51,627 nt of DNA from Rhizobiales bacterium 63-22 (GTDB lineage: Bacteria > Pseudomonadota > Alphaproteobacteria > Rhizobiales > Rhizobiaceae). Position 1 is the first letter of the stretch. Each line of letters starts with the position of its first letter. The stretch covers positions 83,018 through 134,644 of the forward strand of contig MKVZ01000003.1 of NCBI GenBank assembly GCA_001898995.1. Reading direction: 5' to 3'. Of the stretch, positions 18,096 through 26,608 are shown piece by piece. The translations under genes were made by a program, and so were the position numbers. A model generated the notes under the pieces. It was given only the letters and a program-made list of their open reading frames with translations. It was not told where the DNA came from and did not search any database.

Positions 18096-18260
18096 GGCGT
18101 GCTCCTGTTCGTTCGAGGTAGCGCCATTGTCGCGGGCGGCGGCCTCGCCCTCCAGCGTCAGCTTTGCCAAGTTTCGTCCGCATCCTGCCGCGATCCGCCT
18201 TGCCGGTGATGCCGATGTGTGGAATTGTGAAGAGAATTACGTATAAAAGGACTAGCTAAT

Positions 18261-19016
18261 ATGTCCGGTGAGGACACCCGATATGATGCGCATGTGGCGG
18301 CGCGCGTGCGCGAGGAGATCGCGCGGCGGCGCATTTCGCGGCAATATCTGGCCGATGAAGCCCGCATCAGCCTTTCGACGCTGGAAAAGGCGCTGTCCGG
18401 CCACCGCCCGTTCACGCTTGCCACCATCGTGCGGCTGGAACAGGCCATGGGGGTGGAACTGCGCCCGCAGAATGGTGCCGCCGCGCCCGCGCCGCGGCCC
18501 GGCGAGGGCCACGCGGCTGAGGAATTGGGGGCCTATTCGCGCGCTTCGGTGGCATGGCTCGAAGGCAGCTATCTCACGCTGCGCCCCTCCTTCGGCGATG
18601 CGAAGGCGATCTTCGCCTATTGCACGGAGATCGGCTGGGATGCGGACAAGGCGTGCCTCACCTTCCGCGAGCGCGAGCGTACCGACGCGTCCTTCTCGCA
18701 GCACGGCGCGGTGTCCGTGCCGCATCTTTCCGGCCACATCTATCTCGTCACCAATACGGGCGGCCAGTACCGCATGGCGGTGCTATCGCGGCCGAGCATA
18801 GAGGGCGGGATGTTCGGCCTCCTGACGACGCTGCGCCCCGGACAGGGCGCAAGCCTGACGCCGGTTTCCGCGCCGCTGGCGCTCGTGCCGCTGAAGACCT
18901 TCGCGGACCCGGCCTTCGGACGCATCCGGCCCGGCGACAAGGCCTTCGCCGCCTGTGCCGCCATTCTCGGCCGCGCTTTCGGCGAAGGCTATGCCGGTTT
19001 CGTCTCTTCCGACTAG
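18261..19016 (+). CDS. HTH-type transcriptional regulator with unassigned C-terminal domain
   Basis: 251 aa. The XRE/Cro-like HTH is at about residues 12-65 (ISRQYLADEARISLSTLEKALSG is the recognition region, in pieces RISRQYLADEA and SLSTLEKAL). After a Pro/Ala linker, residues 95-250 form a domain I do not recognise, with strand-like stretches such as GHIYLVTNTGGQYRMAVLS, possibly sensory. It is divergent from the sortase-substrate gene with 165 bp between, so control of the sortase pair is plausible but unproven. It converges on the small gene at 19013 with a 4-bp overlap. Confidence 0.8.
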   Translation: MSGEDTRYDAHVAARVREEIARRRISRQYLADEARISLSTLEKALSGHRPFTLATIVRLEQAMGVELRPQNGAAAPAPRPGEGHAAEELGAYSRASVAWLEGSYLTLRPSFGDAKAIFAYCTEIGWDADKACLTFRERERTDASFSQHGAVSVPHLSGHIYLVTNTGGQYRMAVLSRPSIEGGMFGLLTTLRPGQGASLTPVSAPLALVPLKTFADPAFGRIRPGDKAFAACAAILGRAFGEGYAGFVSSD

Positions 19017-19351
19017 GCCAGAATCCGCCGTGCCTTGCGGCCTTCCAGTGCCGTGCGCATGAGGCGCGCGGCCTCGGCGAAGGTCGGGTTTTCCGTCAGG
19101 CTTCCGGCATGGAGAAGACCCGAGGGCAGGATGTCGTGCACGGCTTCCAGCGTGTGGCGCGGCACCGGGTCGGTGCAGCTCCAGAGCCGGCGGAAGATGA
19201 CGCCGATGCGCGTGGCCTTGCCGTTGACATGGATGACCGGTTCCGCCGTTTCCGGGTTCCAGTTCTCATAGGCGTCCACCGCGTCCTGAAAGGCATGGTG
19301 GAGGTAGATCGGTGCGTGACCGTCATGAAGCGGGGGCAGCAAACTCGTCAT
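19013..19351 (-). CDS. Small conserved-looking protein of unknown function
   Basis: 112 aa, cytoplasmic by composition, with no motif I can name. It starts MTSLLPPLHDGHAPIYLHH and contains DPVPRHTLEAVHDILPSGLL. The ATG at 19351 is preceded by GAGAGGAAAC, a good ribosome site, whereas the longer reading to 19777 runs antisense into the next gene. The end overlaps the convergent HTH gene by 4 bp. The gene ahead on the other side is the divergent binding protein at 19578. Confidence 0.65.
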   Translation of the reverse strand: MTSLLPPLHDGHAPIYLHHAFQDAVDAYENWNPETAEPVIHVNGKATRIGVIFRRLWSCTDPVPRHTLEAVHDILPSGLLHAGSLTENPTFAEAARLMRTALEGRKARRILA

Positions 19352-19577
19352 TTCTGTTTCCTCTCTTCTGTTGGGTGCGGTTTTCCGAACAACCCGCGAA
19401 TACGCACGCAAGCCATTCTTAACCATGATCCGCGAAAGGGGCTGCCTCTGGCAAGCAAGAATTTTCCCCGGATCGGGCGACAGGGAAAAAAACGCGGTGG
19501 CGGGTTTTTCGCCTGCTCTTTTCCGCGCGGCTGCGATAATAGAAAAATATAGATGCAGAAATTGAAGGGCGGATGAC

Positions 19578-21191
19578 ATGTCCGGGTTCATGGCCTCGCG
19601 AAGGGCGTTTCTGGCCGGTTCGGCCTCTCTGGCGGCTCTGGCGCTGCGGCCGGAACTGGCGCGTGCCGCCGATACGCCGAAAAAGGGCGGACGGCTGGTG
19701 GTGGCGGCGGATTCCGAGCCGCGCAATCTCAATCCGGCCATCGTCGCCTCCAACGGCGTATTCTTCGTGGCGAGCAAGGTGATCGAGCCGCTGGCGGAAG
19801 CCTCCTATGACGGCGAGAACGGCCTCAGCCCCCGGCTCGCGACCGGCTGGGAAGGCTCGCCCGACGGGCTGACCGCTACTTTCCGCCTGCGCGAGGGCGT
19901 GACATGGCATGACGGCCAGCCCTTCACTTCCGCCGATGTGGCCTTCTCGGCGATGGAGGTGTGGAAGCCGTTGCAGAATCTCGGCCGCGTCGTGTTCGCG
20001 GCGCTGGAAAAGGTCGAGACGCCGGACGACCATACCGCCGTTTTCCGTTTTTCCGAGCCGACGCCGTTCCAGTTGATCCGCAACGCGCTGCCCGCACTCA
20101 CCGCCGTCCTGCCGAAACACGTCTTCGCCGGCAGCGATATCATGGCCAATCCGGCCAATGAGAAGCTCGTCGGCACCGGTCCGTTCAAATTCGGCGAGCA
20201 CAAAAGCGGCGAATATTACCGCCTCGTGAAGAACGACCGTTACTGGAACGCCGGCGAACCTTTGCTGGATGAAATCGTCTATCGCGTGCTGCCGGACCGC
20301 GCATCCGCCGGCGACGCGCTGGAGGCCGGCGACGTGGACCTCGCCGCCTTTTCCGCCGTGCCGCTGGCCGATCTCGCCCGCATCGGCAAGGTGCCGGGCC
20401 TGACCGTGATATCGAAGGGCTACGAGGCGCTGACCTACCAGCTTGTCGTGGAGATCAACCATCGCCGCAAGGAACTGGCCGACCTCAAGGTGCGGCAGGC
20501 CATCGCGCATGCCATCGACCGCGATTTCGTGGTGAAGACCATCTTCCTCGGCTATGCGAAGGCCTCGACCGGCCCGGTGCCGCGCTATGACAGCCAGTTC
20601 TATACCGGCGACGTGACGCTCTATCCCTTCGACGTTGCCAAGGCCAATGCGCTGCTGGACGAGGCCGGCTACCGCAAGGGCGGCGACGGCGTGCGCTTCC
20701 GGCTGAAGCTTTTGCCCGCGCCCTATTTCAACGAGACGAAGCAGTTCGGGGACTATCTGCGGCAGGCGCTGGCGGCGGTCGGCATCGACGCCGTGATCGT
20801 CAACCACGACGACGCGGCGCACCAGAAGGCCGTCTATACCGACCACGATTTCGACCTCGCCGTGGCGCCCCCGGTCTACCGTGGCGATCCGGCGATCTCG
20901 ACCACGATCCTCGTGCAGGGCGGCATTCCCGCGGGGGTGCCCTTCTCCAATCAGGGCGGCTACGACAACAAGGCGCTCGACGCGCTGATCGACAAGGCCG
21001 CCCATACGGTGGACGAGAAGGCGCGTATCGCGCTCTACGACAAGTTCCAGCAGATGGTGACGGCCGACCTGCCGCTGATCAACGTCGCCGAATGGGGCTT
21101 CATCACGGTGGCGAGCACGCGGGTGAAGAACGTTTCCGACAATCCGCGCTGGGCGGTTTCCAACTGGGCCGATACGTGGATCTCATCGTGA
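19578..21191 (+). CDS. ABC transporter substrate-binding protein, dipeptide/opine family (SBP_bac_5), Tat-exported
   Basis: 537 aa. The N-terminus carries a twin-arginine signal (ASRRAFLAGSASLAAL) ending near LARA, so it is exported folded. The mature protein is a DppA/OppA-like cluster C binding protein: GGRLVVAADSEPRNLNPAI, then GLTATFRLREGVTWHDGQPFT and VRQAIAHAIDRDFVV are family hallmarks. It heads the operon that continues with two permeases and a fused ATPase. The ligand cannot be told; peptides, opines, sugars and glutathione are all seen in this family. Confidence 0.92.
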   Translation: MSGFMASRRAFLAGSASLAALALRPELARAADTPKKGGRLVVAADSEPRNLNPAIVASNGVFFVASKVIEPLAEASYDGENGLSPRLATGWEGSPDGLTATFRLREGVTWHDGQPFTSADVAFSAMEVWKPLQNLGRVVFAALEKVETPDDHTAVFRFSEPTPFQLIRNALPALTAVLPKHVFAGSDIMANPANEKLVGTGPFKFGEHKSGEYYRLVKNDRYWNAGEPLLDEIVYRVLPDRASAGDALEAGDVDLAAFSAVPLADLARIGKVPGLTVISKGYEALTYQLVVEINHRRKELADLKVRQAIAHAIDRDFVVKTIFLGYAKASTGPVPRYDSQFYTGDVTLYPFDVAKANALLDEAGYRKGGDGVRFRLKLLPAPYFNETKQFGDYLRQALAAVGIDAVIVNHDDAAHQKAVYTDHDFDLAVAPPVYRGDPAISTTILVQGGIPAGVPFSNQGGYDNKALDALIDKAAHTVDEKARIALYDKFQQMVTADLPLINVAEWGFITVASTRVKNVSDNPRWAVSNWADTWISS

Positions 21192-21331
21192 GTGTCTGTT
21201 CCAAAAGTCGCCATGCCGGTCTGCAAATGGCGTTTTTCTGCGCTTCCGGTGCTCACGTACATTGAGTACGCTGCGCTCCGGTGCTCGAAAACCACCATTT
21301 TCGCCACGGCCTGCCGCTTTTTGATTCAGAC
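21192..21331. repeat. Palindromic repeat of a second family (long copy)
   Basis: It begins GTGTCTGTTCCAAAAGTCGC directly after the binding-protein stop codon and ends TTTTTGATTCAGACA. Terminal arms TGTCTGnnnCAAAA and TTTTGnnnCAGACA are inverted. The inside holds two near-direct repeats (TTCCGGTGCTC and CTCCGGTGCTC) around ACGTACATTGAGTACG. A shorter copy occurs at 48447, also directly after a stop codon. Confidence 0.8.
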
Positions 21332-21358
21332 ATTGGAGCATTTGGGGACATATCTGCC

Positions 21359-22360
21359 GTGAGCCACCTTCTCGCCAGCCGGAGCCTCGCCCTTTTGCGC
21401 AAGCGCCTTCCGGGCAGCGCCGTGGTGCTGCTGATCGTCGTGATCGGCTGCTTCATGATGCTGGAAGCCGCCCCCGGCGACGCGGTGGACGCCTATGCCG
21501 TCTCCTTCGGCGGCGATGCGGCTCAGATCGCCGCCATGCGCGCGAGATGGGGGCTGGACCAGTCGGTCTGGCACCGGCTCGCCGCCTATCTCTGGGCGCT
21601 GGCGCATGGCGATCTCGGCTGGTCGGTCAGCCTGTCGCGGCCCATTCTCGGCGTGGTGCTGGAACGCCTGCCCAACACGCTTCTGCTGATGGGCGCGGCC
21701 ACAGCACTTTCCTTCGCCGCCGGCTCCCTGCTCGGCATTATCGCGGGGGCGCGGCCGGGCAGTTTCCGCGACCGCTTCCTGTCGGTCGGCTCGCTGGTGC
21801 TCTATGCGGTGCCGGGCTTCTGGCTGGCGCTGGTGCTGGTCATCCTGTTCTCGATAAAACTGCGCTGGCTGCCGGCGAGCGGTATCGAAACCATCGCTTC
21901 GGGCAGGCACGGTCTGGCGCGGGCGGGCGATATCGCCGTGCATCTGGTGCTGCCGGTTGTGTCGCTCGCCGTCATCTATCTGGCGCTCTACCTGCGCGTC
22001 ATGCGCGCCGCCATGGCCGATGTCTGGCGCATGGATTTCGTCCGCGCGCTGCGCGCCCGTGGTATCGCGCGCCCGCGCATCGTGCTTGCCCATATGGCGC
22101 GCAACGCGCTCCTGCCGGTCGTCACCATGCTGGGACTTCAGGCGGCGAGCATGCTCGGCGGCAGCGTGGTGATCGAAAACGTCTTCGCCGTGCCGGGGCT
22201 GGGCCGGCTGGCGCAAGAGGCGGTGGCCGCGCGCGACACGCCGCTCCTGCTCGGCGTGATCCTCGTCAGCGCCGTCATGGTGATCGCGGTCAATTTCCTC
22301 GTCGATCTCGTCACGCTGTGGCTCGATCCACGCATTTCCGCCGGGGGCGACAAGGCATGA
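21359..22360 (+). CDS. ABC transporter permease, DppB type
   Basis: 333 aa with about six membrane segments and the DppB-family features EAAPGDAVDAYA and, near the C-terminus, GGSVVIENVFAVPGLGRLAQEAV. I chose GTG at 21359 (SHLLASRSLALLRKRLPG follows), with GGGGA about 10 bases upstream. The ATG at 21281 would draw 26 residues from the repeat element and is unlikely. It overlaps the DppC-type gene by 4 bp. Confidence 0.88.
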   Translation: MSHLLASRSLALLRKRLPGSAVVLLIVVIGCFMMLEAAPGDAVDAYAVSFGGDAAQIAAMRARWGLDQSVWHRLAAYLWALAHGDLGWSVSLSRPILGVVLERLPNTLLLMGAATALSFAAGSLLGIIAGARPGSFRDRFLSVGSLVLYAVPGFWLALVLVILFSIKLRWLPASGIETIASGRHGLARAGDIAVHLVLPVVSLAVIYLALYLRVMRAAMADVWRMDFVRALRARGIARPRIVLAHMARNALLPVVTMLGLQAASMLGGSVVIENVFAVPGLGRLAQEAVAARDTPLLLGVILVSAVMVIAVNFLVDLVTLWLDPRISAGGDKA

Positions 22361-23187
22361 CCGGCCTCAAGCGCTATATGGCCACCGGCGAGGGCAGGGC
22401 GGGCGCGCTGATCCTGTTTGTGCTCGCGCTGGCCGCACTTTCCGCGCCTGTGCTGTTTCCGGGCGATCCGCTGCGCATCGCCGCAGGCCCGCTGCTGCAA
22501 CCGTTCCAGAACATGGATTTTCCGCTCGGCACCGACCGGCTCGGCCGCGACGTGCTGGCCGAACTCGTCCACGGCGCACGCACCTCGCTGATCGTGGGGC
22601 TCGCGGCGGCACTCGCCTCGGTCCTCATCGGCGGCGTGGTCGGCACGCTGGCCGGTTTCGCGGGCGGGTTTGCCGACGAGGCGCTGATGCGGATTACCGA
22701 AGCCTTCCAGACCGTGCCGGGCTTTCTGCTCGCGCTGGCGCTGGTCAGCATTGCCGGGCCGTCGCTGCCGGTGCTGGTGGGGGCCATCGCGCTTTCGAGC
22801 TGGACGCAGGCCGCGCGGCTCACGCGCGCGCAGGTGCTTTCCATCCGCGAGCGCGACTATGTCGCCGCCGCCCGCGTCATCGGCATGCACCCGCTGGAAA
22901 TCGCCTTCCGCCAGATCTTGCCCAATGCCCTGCCGCCGGTTCTGGCGCTGGTGCCGGTGATCGTCGCTGCCGCCATATTGATCGAGGCGGCGCTGTCCTT
23001 CCTCGGTCTGGGCGACCCGAACCGCGTCACATGGGGCGGCATGATCGCGGAAGGCCGCACCGTGCTGCGCTCCGCGCCGTGGCTTTCCATCCTGCCGGGC
23101 GTGGCGCTGGCGCTCACCGTGGTCGGCGTGTACCTGATCGGCGAGGGCGTCACCGAGGCGCTCGCGCGCCGGGAGCGGCAATCGTGA
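22357..23187 (+). CDS. ABC transporter permease, DppC type
   Basis: 276 aa. It has the DppC pattern: one N-terminal segment, an extracytoplasmic loop with PLGTDRLGRDVLAELVHGAR, then the transport domain with the EAA loop RERDYVAAARVIGMHPLEI. The ATG at 22357 overlaps the DppB stop (ATGA), and its own stop overlaps the GTG of the ATPase gene. A longer 546-codon frame begins inside the DppB gene and is spurious. Confidence 0.9.
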   Translation: MTGLKRYMATGEGRAGALILFVLALAALSAPVLFPGDPLRIAAGPLLQPFQNMDFPLGTDRLGRDVLAELVHGARTSLIVGLAAALASVLIGGVVGTLAGFAGGFADEALMRITEAFQTVPGFLLALALVSIAGPSLPVLVGAIALSSWTQAARLTRAQVLSIRERDYVAAARVIGMHPLEIAFRQILPNALPPVLALVPVIVAAAILIEAALSFLGLGDPNRVTWGGMIAEGRTVLRSAPWLSILPGVALALTVVGVYLIGEGVTEALARRERQS

Positions 23188-24845
23188 GCAGGCTCACGCG
23201 CATAAGCGGGCTTTCGGTGCGCTATGGCGGCGTGACGGCGCTCGATGGCGTCGATCTCGACGTCGAAGCGGGCGAAACGCTGGCCGTGATCGGCGAAAGC
23301 GGTTCGGGCAAGAGCACGCTGGCGCTGGCGCTGGCCGGCCTGCTGCCCGCCGATGCCGACCTGTCGGGCCGGATCGACTGGTCGGGCGAAAAACCGCGAC
23401 CGGGGCGCGATATCGGCTTCGTGTTTCAGGAACCTTCCGCCAGCTTCGACCCGCTGATGACGGTGGGCGCGCAACTGGTCGAGACCATCCGTGCCCATGA
23501 AAGGCTGGACCGCAAGGCGGCGCGGGCGCGGGCCGTCGCCTTGCTCGACCGCGTGCGCATCCCCGATCCCGATGCAGCCTTCGGCCGCTGGCCGCACCAG
23601 TTTTCCGGCGGGCAGAAGCAGCGCATCGCCATCGCGATGGCCATCGCCTGCGGACCGCGCCTCCTGATCGCCGACGAGCCGACCAGCGCGCTCGACACCA
23701 TCGTGCAGAAGGAGATCGTGGCCCTGCTTTCCGGCCTCGTGCGCGCCGACGGCATGACGCTGATCTTCATCAGTCACGATATCGCGCTCGCTTCCGGCGT
23801 GGCGCGGCGCATGGCGGTGTTCCGGCAGGGGCGGCTGGTGGAAACGGGTACCACGGCCGAAATCGTCCGCGTGCCGAAAAGCGATTATACGCGGGCGCTG
23901 ATCGCCGCTGTTCCGGTTCGGGAGCATTTCCAGCAAAAGTGGGAACCGGTTTTGCGTTCGGAAATGCGACAAAAACAAAAAGACAGCGCGCACATGGCTG
24001 AGCCGCTGCTGGAGGCACGCAATCTCACGCTTCGCCGTGGCGGCATGCCGGTGCTGGACGATGTGAGCCTCGATATTTTTCCGGGCGAGACGCTGGCGCT
24101 GGCCGGGCCTTCGGGCAGCGGGAAATCGACGCTCGCCCGCGTGCTGCTGCGGCTCGATCTGCCCGATGCCGGTTCGGTCCGCTTCGAGGGCGGCGACTGG
24201 CTGGCGCTGAAGGGCGCCGCGCTGCGCCGCCGCCGTGCCGCCATGCAGATGGTGTTTCAGGACCCGCTGGCTGCCTTCAATCCGCGCGCGAGCGTGCGCG
24301 AGGCGCTGGACGAGCCGTTGCGCATCCACGGGCTGGAGCATCGGACCGAAAAGTGGGAACCGTCTTCGCGGGGAAATCAGTCCACTGGACTGATTTCTAA
24401 TCCCGCTACGATCGGGAAAATCCGATGCTCAAACAAAAAGATAGAGCGCGATGCCGGGGCGCTCCTGCAAAGGGTGGGGCTTGACCCGGCGTTGGCCTCG
24501 CGCGGCGTGCATGCACTTTCCGGCGGCCAGCGCCAGCGCGTGGCGATTGCCCGCGCGCTGGCCACGCATCCGTCGCTGATCGTGCTGGACGAGGCGGTTT
24601 CCGCCCTCGACGTGACCGTGCGCGGCGCGATCCTGAAACTTCTCATGGACATACAGAAGGCCGATCATACGGCTTATCTCTTCATCACCCACGATCTGGC
24701 GGTCGCGGCACAGATAGCCGACCGCATCGCGGTGATGGAACGCGGGCGGATCGTCGAATGCCGCCCGGCGCAGGAACTGATCGCGGCACCGCAGGCACCA
24801 ATTACGAGGGCGCTGATCGAGGCGGTGCCGCGCCTTGTTGTTTAG
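23184..24845 (+). CDS. Fused dipeptide-type ABC ATPase (DppD-DppF-like) with two in-frame repeat insertions
   Basis: 553 aa, two nucleotide-binding domains in one chain. Domain 1 (about 1-240): Walker A GESGSGKSTLALALAG, signature FSGGQKQRIAIA, Walker B LLIADEPTSALD. Domain 2 (about 272-553): GPSGSGKSTLARVLLRL, LSGGQRQRVAIARAL, LIVLDEAVSALD. The linker (about 246-266) and a stretch between the Q-loop and signature of domain 2 (about 384-419) are read from palindromic repeats. The second insert falls in the helical subdomain, a tolerant loop-rich region. All catalytic motifs remain, so the protein may still work. The GTG at 23184 overlaps the permease stop. The end overlaps proC by 4 bp. Confidence 0.9.
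   Translation: MSRLTRISGLSVRYGGVTALDGVDLDVEAGETLAVIGESGSGKSTLALALAGLLPADADLSGRIDWSGEKPRPGRDIGFVFQEPSASFDPLMTVGAQLVETIRAHERLDRKAARARAVALLDRVRIPDPDAAFGRWPHQFSGGQKQRIAIAMAIACGPRLLIADEPTSALDTIVQKEIVALLSGLVRADGMTLIFISHDIALASGVARRMAVFRQGRLVETGTTAEIVRVPKSDYTRALIAAVPVREHFQQKWEPVLRSEMRQKQKDSAHMAEPLLEARNLTLRRGGMPVLDDVSLDIFPGETLALAGPSGSGKSTLARVLLRLDLPDAGSVRFEGGDWLALKGAALRRRRAAMQMVFQDPLAAFNPRASVREALDEPLRIHGLEHRTEKWEPSSRGNQSTGLISNPATIGKIRCSNKKIERDAGALLQRVGLDPALASRGVHALSGGQRQRVAIARALATHPSLIVLDEAVSALDVTVRGAILKLLMDIQKADHTAYLFITHDLAVAAQIADRIAVMERGRIVECRPAQELIAAPQAPITRALIEAVPRLVV
23922..23982 (+). repeat. Palindromic repeat element, GAGCATTTCC family, inside the fused ATPase gene
   Basis: It starts GAGCATTTCCAGCAAAAGTG and ends GGAAATGC followed by GACAAAAACAAAAAG. 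It is almost identical to the intergenic copy at 29525. It is translated in frame as the interdomain linker (EHFQQKWEPVLRSEMRQKQK). Outer arms GCATTTCC/GGAAATGC pair perfectly. Confidence 0.85.
24336..24440 (+). repeat. Composite palindromic repeat inside ATPase domain 2
   Basis: 105 bp, exactly 35 codons. It has the same ends as the copy at 15825 (GAGCATCGGACCGAAAAGTG ... AAAATCCGATGCTC, then AAACAAAAAG), but the middle is replaced by a longer hairpin. That hairpin contains a perfect 12-bp inverted repeat at 24373-24397 (GAAATCAGTCCA, C, TGGACTGATTTC). Reading continues across it in frame. Confidence 0.87.
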
Positions 24846-25657
24846 CTTTTACCGAGTTCCACCGACCGCTTGCGCGCGGCTTCCACGGCCTCGGCGACGA
24901 GTTTCTTGAGGCGGTCGCCGCCCATCAGCACGTCGAGCGCGGCGGCGGTGGTGCCGTTGGGGCTCGTCACCTGCTCGCGCAGCTTGGTCGGGCTATCGGG
25001 GCTGGCGTCGGCGAGCGCGCCCGCGCCCATCACCGTCTGCATGGCCAGCAGGCCCGCCGTCTCGCGCGGCAGGCCGGCGGCCACACCCGCATCGGTCAGC
25101 GCCTCGATGAAATGGAACACATAGGCCGGGCCGGAGCCGGAAACGGCGGTCACGGCATCCATCAGCGCTTCGTCGTCCACGCTCGCCACCTTGCCCGAGG
25201 TCGCCAGCAGACGGTCGACGAAAGCCTCGTTTTCCGCCGTCACATTGGCGTTCCTGCAGGTGACGAGCATACCCTTCCCGATGGCGGCGGGCGTGTTGGG
25301 CATGCAGCGGATGACCGCCGCATCCTTGCCCAGATGCGTCTCGAACAGCGCCATGGGAATGCCGGCGGCGACGCTCACGAAGGTCGCGGCGGGCGCGAAG
25401 CGTTTATAGGCGGGCAGCACCTTGGCCATCACCTGCGGCTTGACGGCGACCAGCACCATGCGCGGCTTCAGACCCGCGGGCAGGGCGTCCGCATCGGCAT
25501 GGGCATGGACGCCCGCGCCTGCGGCCCGCTCGCGCAGCGCATCGGTCGGCTCCACCACATGCACGTCGCCGGCCTTGACGATGCCGCTGTCGAGCCAGCC
25601 TTTCAGCATCGCGAAGCCCATATTGCCGCAACCGACGAGAACGACCGTATCCTGCAT
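24842..25657 (-). CDS. proC: Pyrroline-5-carboxylate reductase
   Basis: 271 aa, usual length. It catalyses the NAD(P)H-dependent last step of proline synthesis. The N-terminal Rossmann motif VVLVGCGNMGFAMLKGW and the C-terminal dimerisation helices with ALMDAVTAVSGSGPAYVFHF and LREQVTSPNGTTAAAL are family signatures. The ATG at 25657 with GGAG upstream is preferred; longer readings to 25906 run antisense through the next promoter. It converges on the ATPase gene. Confidence 0.95.
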   Translation of the reverse strand: MQDTVVLVGCGNMGFAMLKGWLDSGIVKAGDVHVVEPTDALRERAAGAGVHAHADADALPAGLKPRMVLVAVKPQVMAKVLPAYKRFAPAATFVSVAAGIPMALFETHLGKDAAVIRCMPNTPAAIGKGMLVTCRNANVTAENEAFVDRLLATSGKVASVDDEALMDAVTAVSGSGPAYVFHFIEALTDAGVAAGLPRETAGLLAMQTVMGAGALADASPDSPTKLREQVTSPNGTTAAALDVLMGGDRLKKLVAEAVEAARKRSVELGKS

Positions 25658-25863
25658 GATCCAAGCTCCGCTTTTCCGTCCGGCGCGCGGCCGGGCCGTG
25701 TGTTCCTGTTGTCGGTGGTATAGCCTCGCCGGCGGGCGTTTCGCAAGAGCGGCCGGCATGGGCCGGAACCTCATTTTCCACTTCTTAATGACCGGCTGCT
25801 TATTGATACCGTCATCCGGCTGGCCCACAATCGGCGGCGAGGACAAGAGGAAGGGGATGCGCG

Positions 25864-26466
25864 ATGAACGCTGCTTTGACGACCGGGGTTCCGCCCGCTG
25901 AGGCATTCGCCCATATCCGCACCATCATCGGTATCATTCTCGGCCTTTGCATTTCCCGGCTCCTGACCGGATTCGCGCGCTTCATCCAGCATCCGGGCAA
26001 GCAGAAGATCTATCCCGTCCATCTGGCGTGGGTCGGTTTCGTGCTGCTTCTGGTCATCCATTTCTGGTGGTTCGAGTTCAACCTGCGCACGATCCCGGTC
26101 TGGACCTTCGAGAAATATCTCTTCGTGATCTTTTACGCCGGGCTTTTCTTCCTGCTCTGCACGCTGCTCTTCCCCGACAGCATGGAGGAATATACCGGCT
26201 ACCAGGATTATTTCCTGTCGCGGCGCAAATGGTTCTTCGGTATTCTGGCGCTCACCTATGTGGTGGATATCCTCGACACGCTGCTCAAGGGCATGGACCG
26301 CTTCCGTCTCTACGGCATCGAATATCCCGTTCAGGCGGTGATGTTCACCATACTCAGTCTGGTCGCCGCCTCCACCGACAACCGGCGCTTCCATGCCGTC
26401 TTCGTCACGCTGGCGCTGGTCTACGAGATCACCTTCACGCTCAGGCATTTCGCGACGCTGGTCTGA
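25864..26466 (+). CDS. Integral membrane protein of unknown function
   Basis: 200 aa with about six hydrophobic segments, for example HIRTIIGIILGLCISRLL, WVGFVLLLVIHFWWF and YLFVIFYAGLFFLLCTLLF. A conserved-looking middle loop has SMEEYTGYQDYFLSRRKWFFG. I cannot assign a family. It is divergent from proC with about 206 bp between and has GAGGAC/GGAAGGGG upstream. The next gene, folD, is 142 bp downstream on the same strand. Confidence 0.7.
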   Translation: MNAALTTGVPPAEAFAHIRTIIGIILGLCISRLLTGFARFIQHPGKQKIYPVHLAWVGFVLLLVIHFWWFEFNLRTIPVWTFEKYLFVIFYAGLFFLLCTLLFPDSMEEYTGYQDYFLSRRKWFFGILALTYVVDILDTLLKGMDRFRLYGIEYPVQAVMFTILSLVAASTDNRRFHAVFVTLALVYEITFTLRHFATLV

Positions 26467-26608
26467 TCCGGCCGCGCCGCTCGCCTGACAAATCCGTGTT
26501 GTCGCGCATTCGACGATTGTCAGGCCGGTCCATGACGCTTATGAGCATGTCCGGGAACGGGATGTGGTGTATCCCCCGTGCATCAGGGATGAAACGGAGT
26601 GCCGCCAG

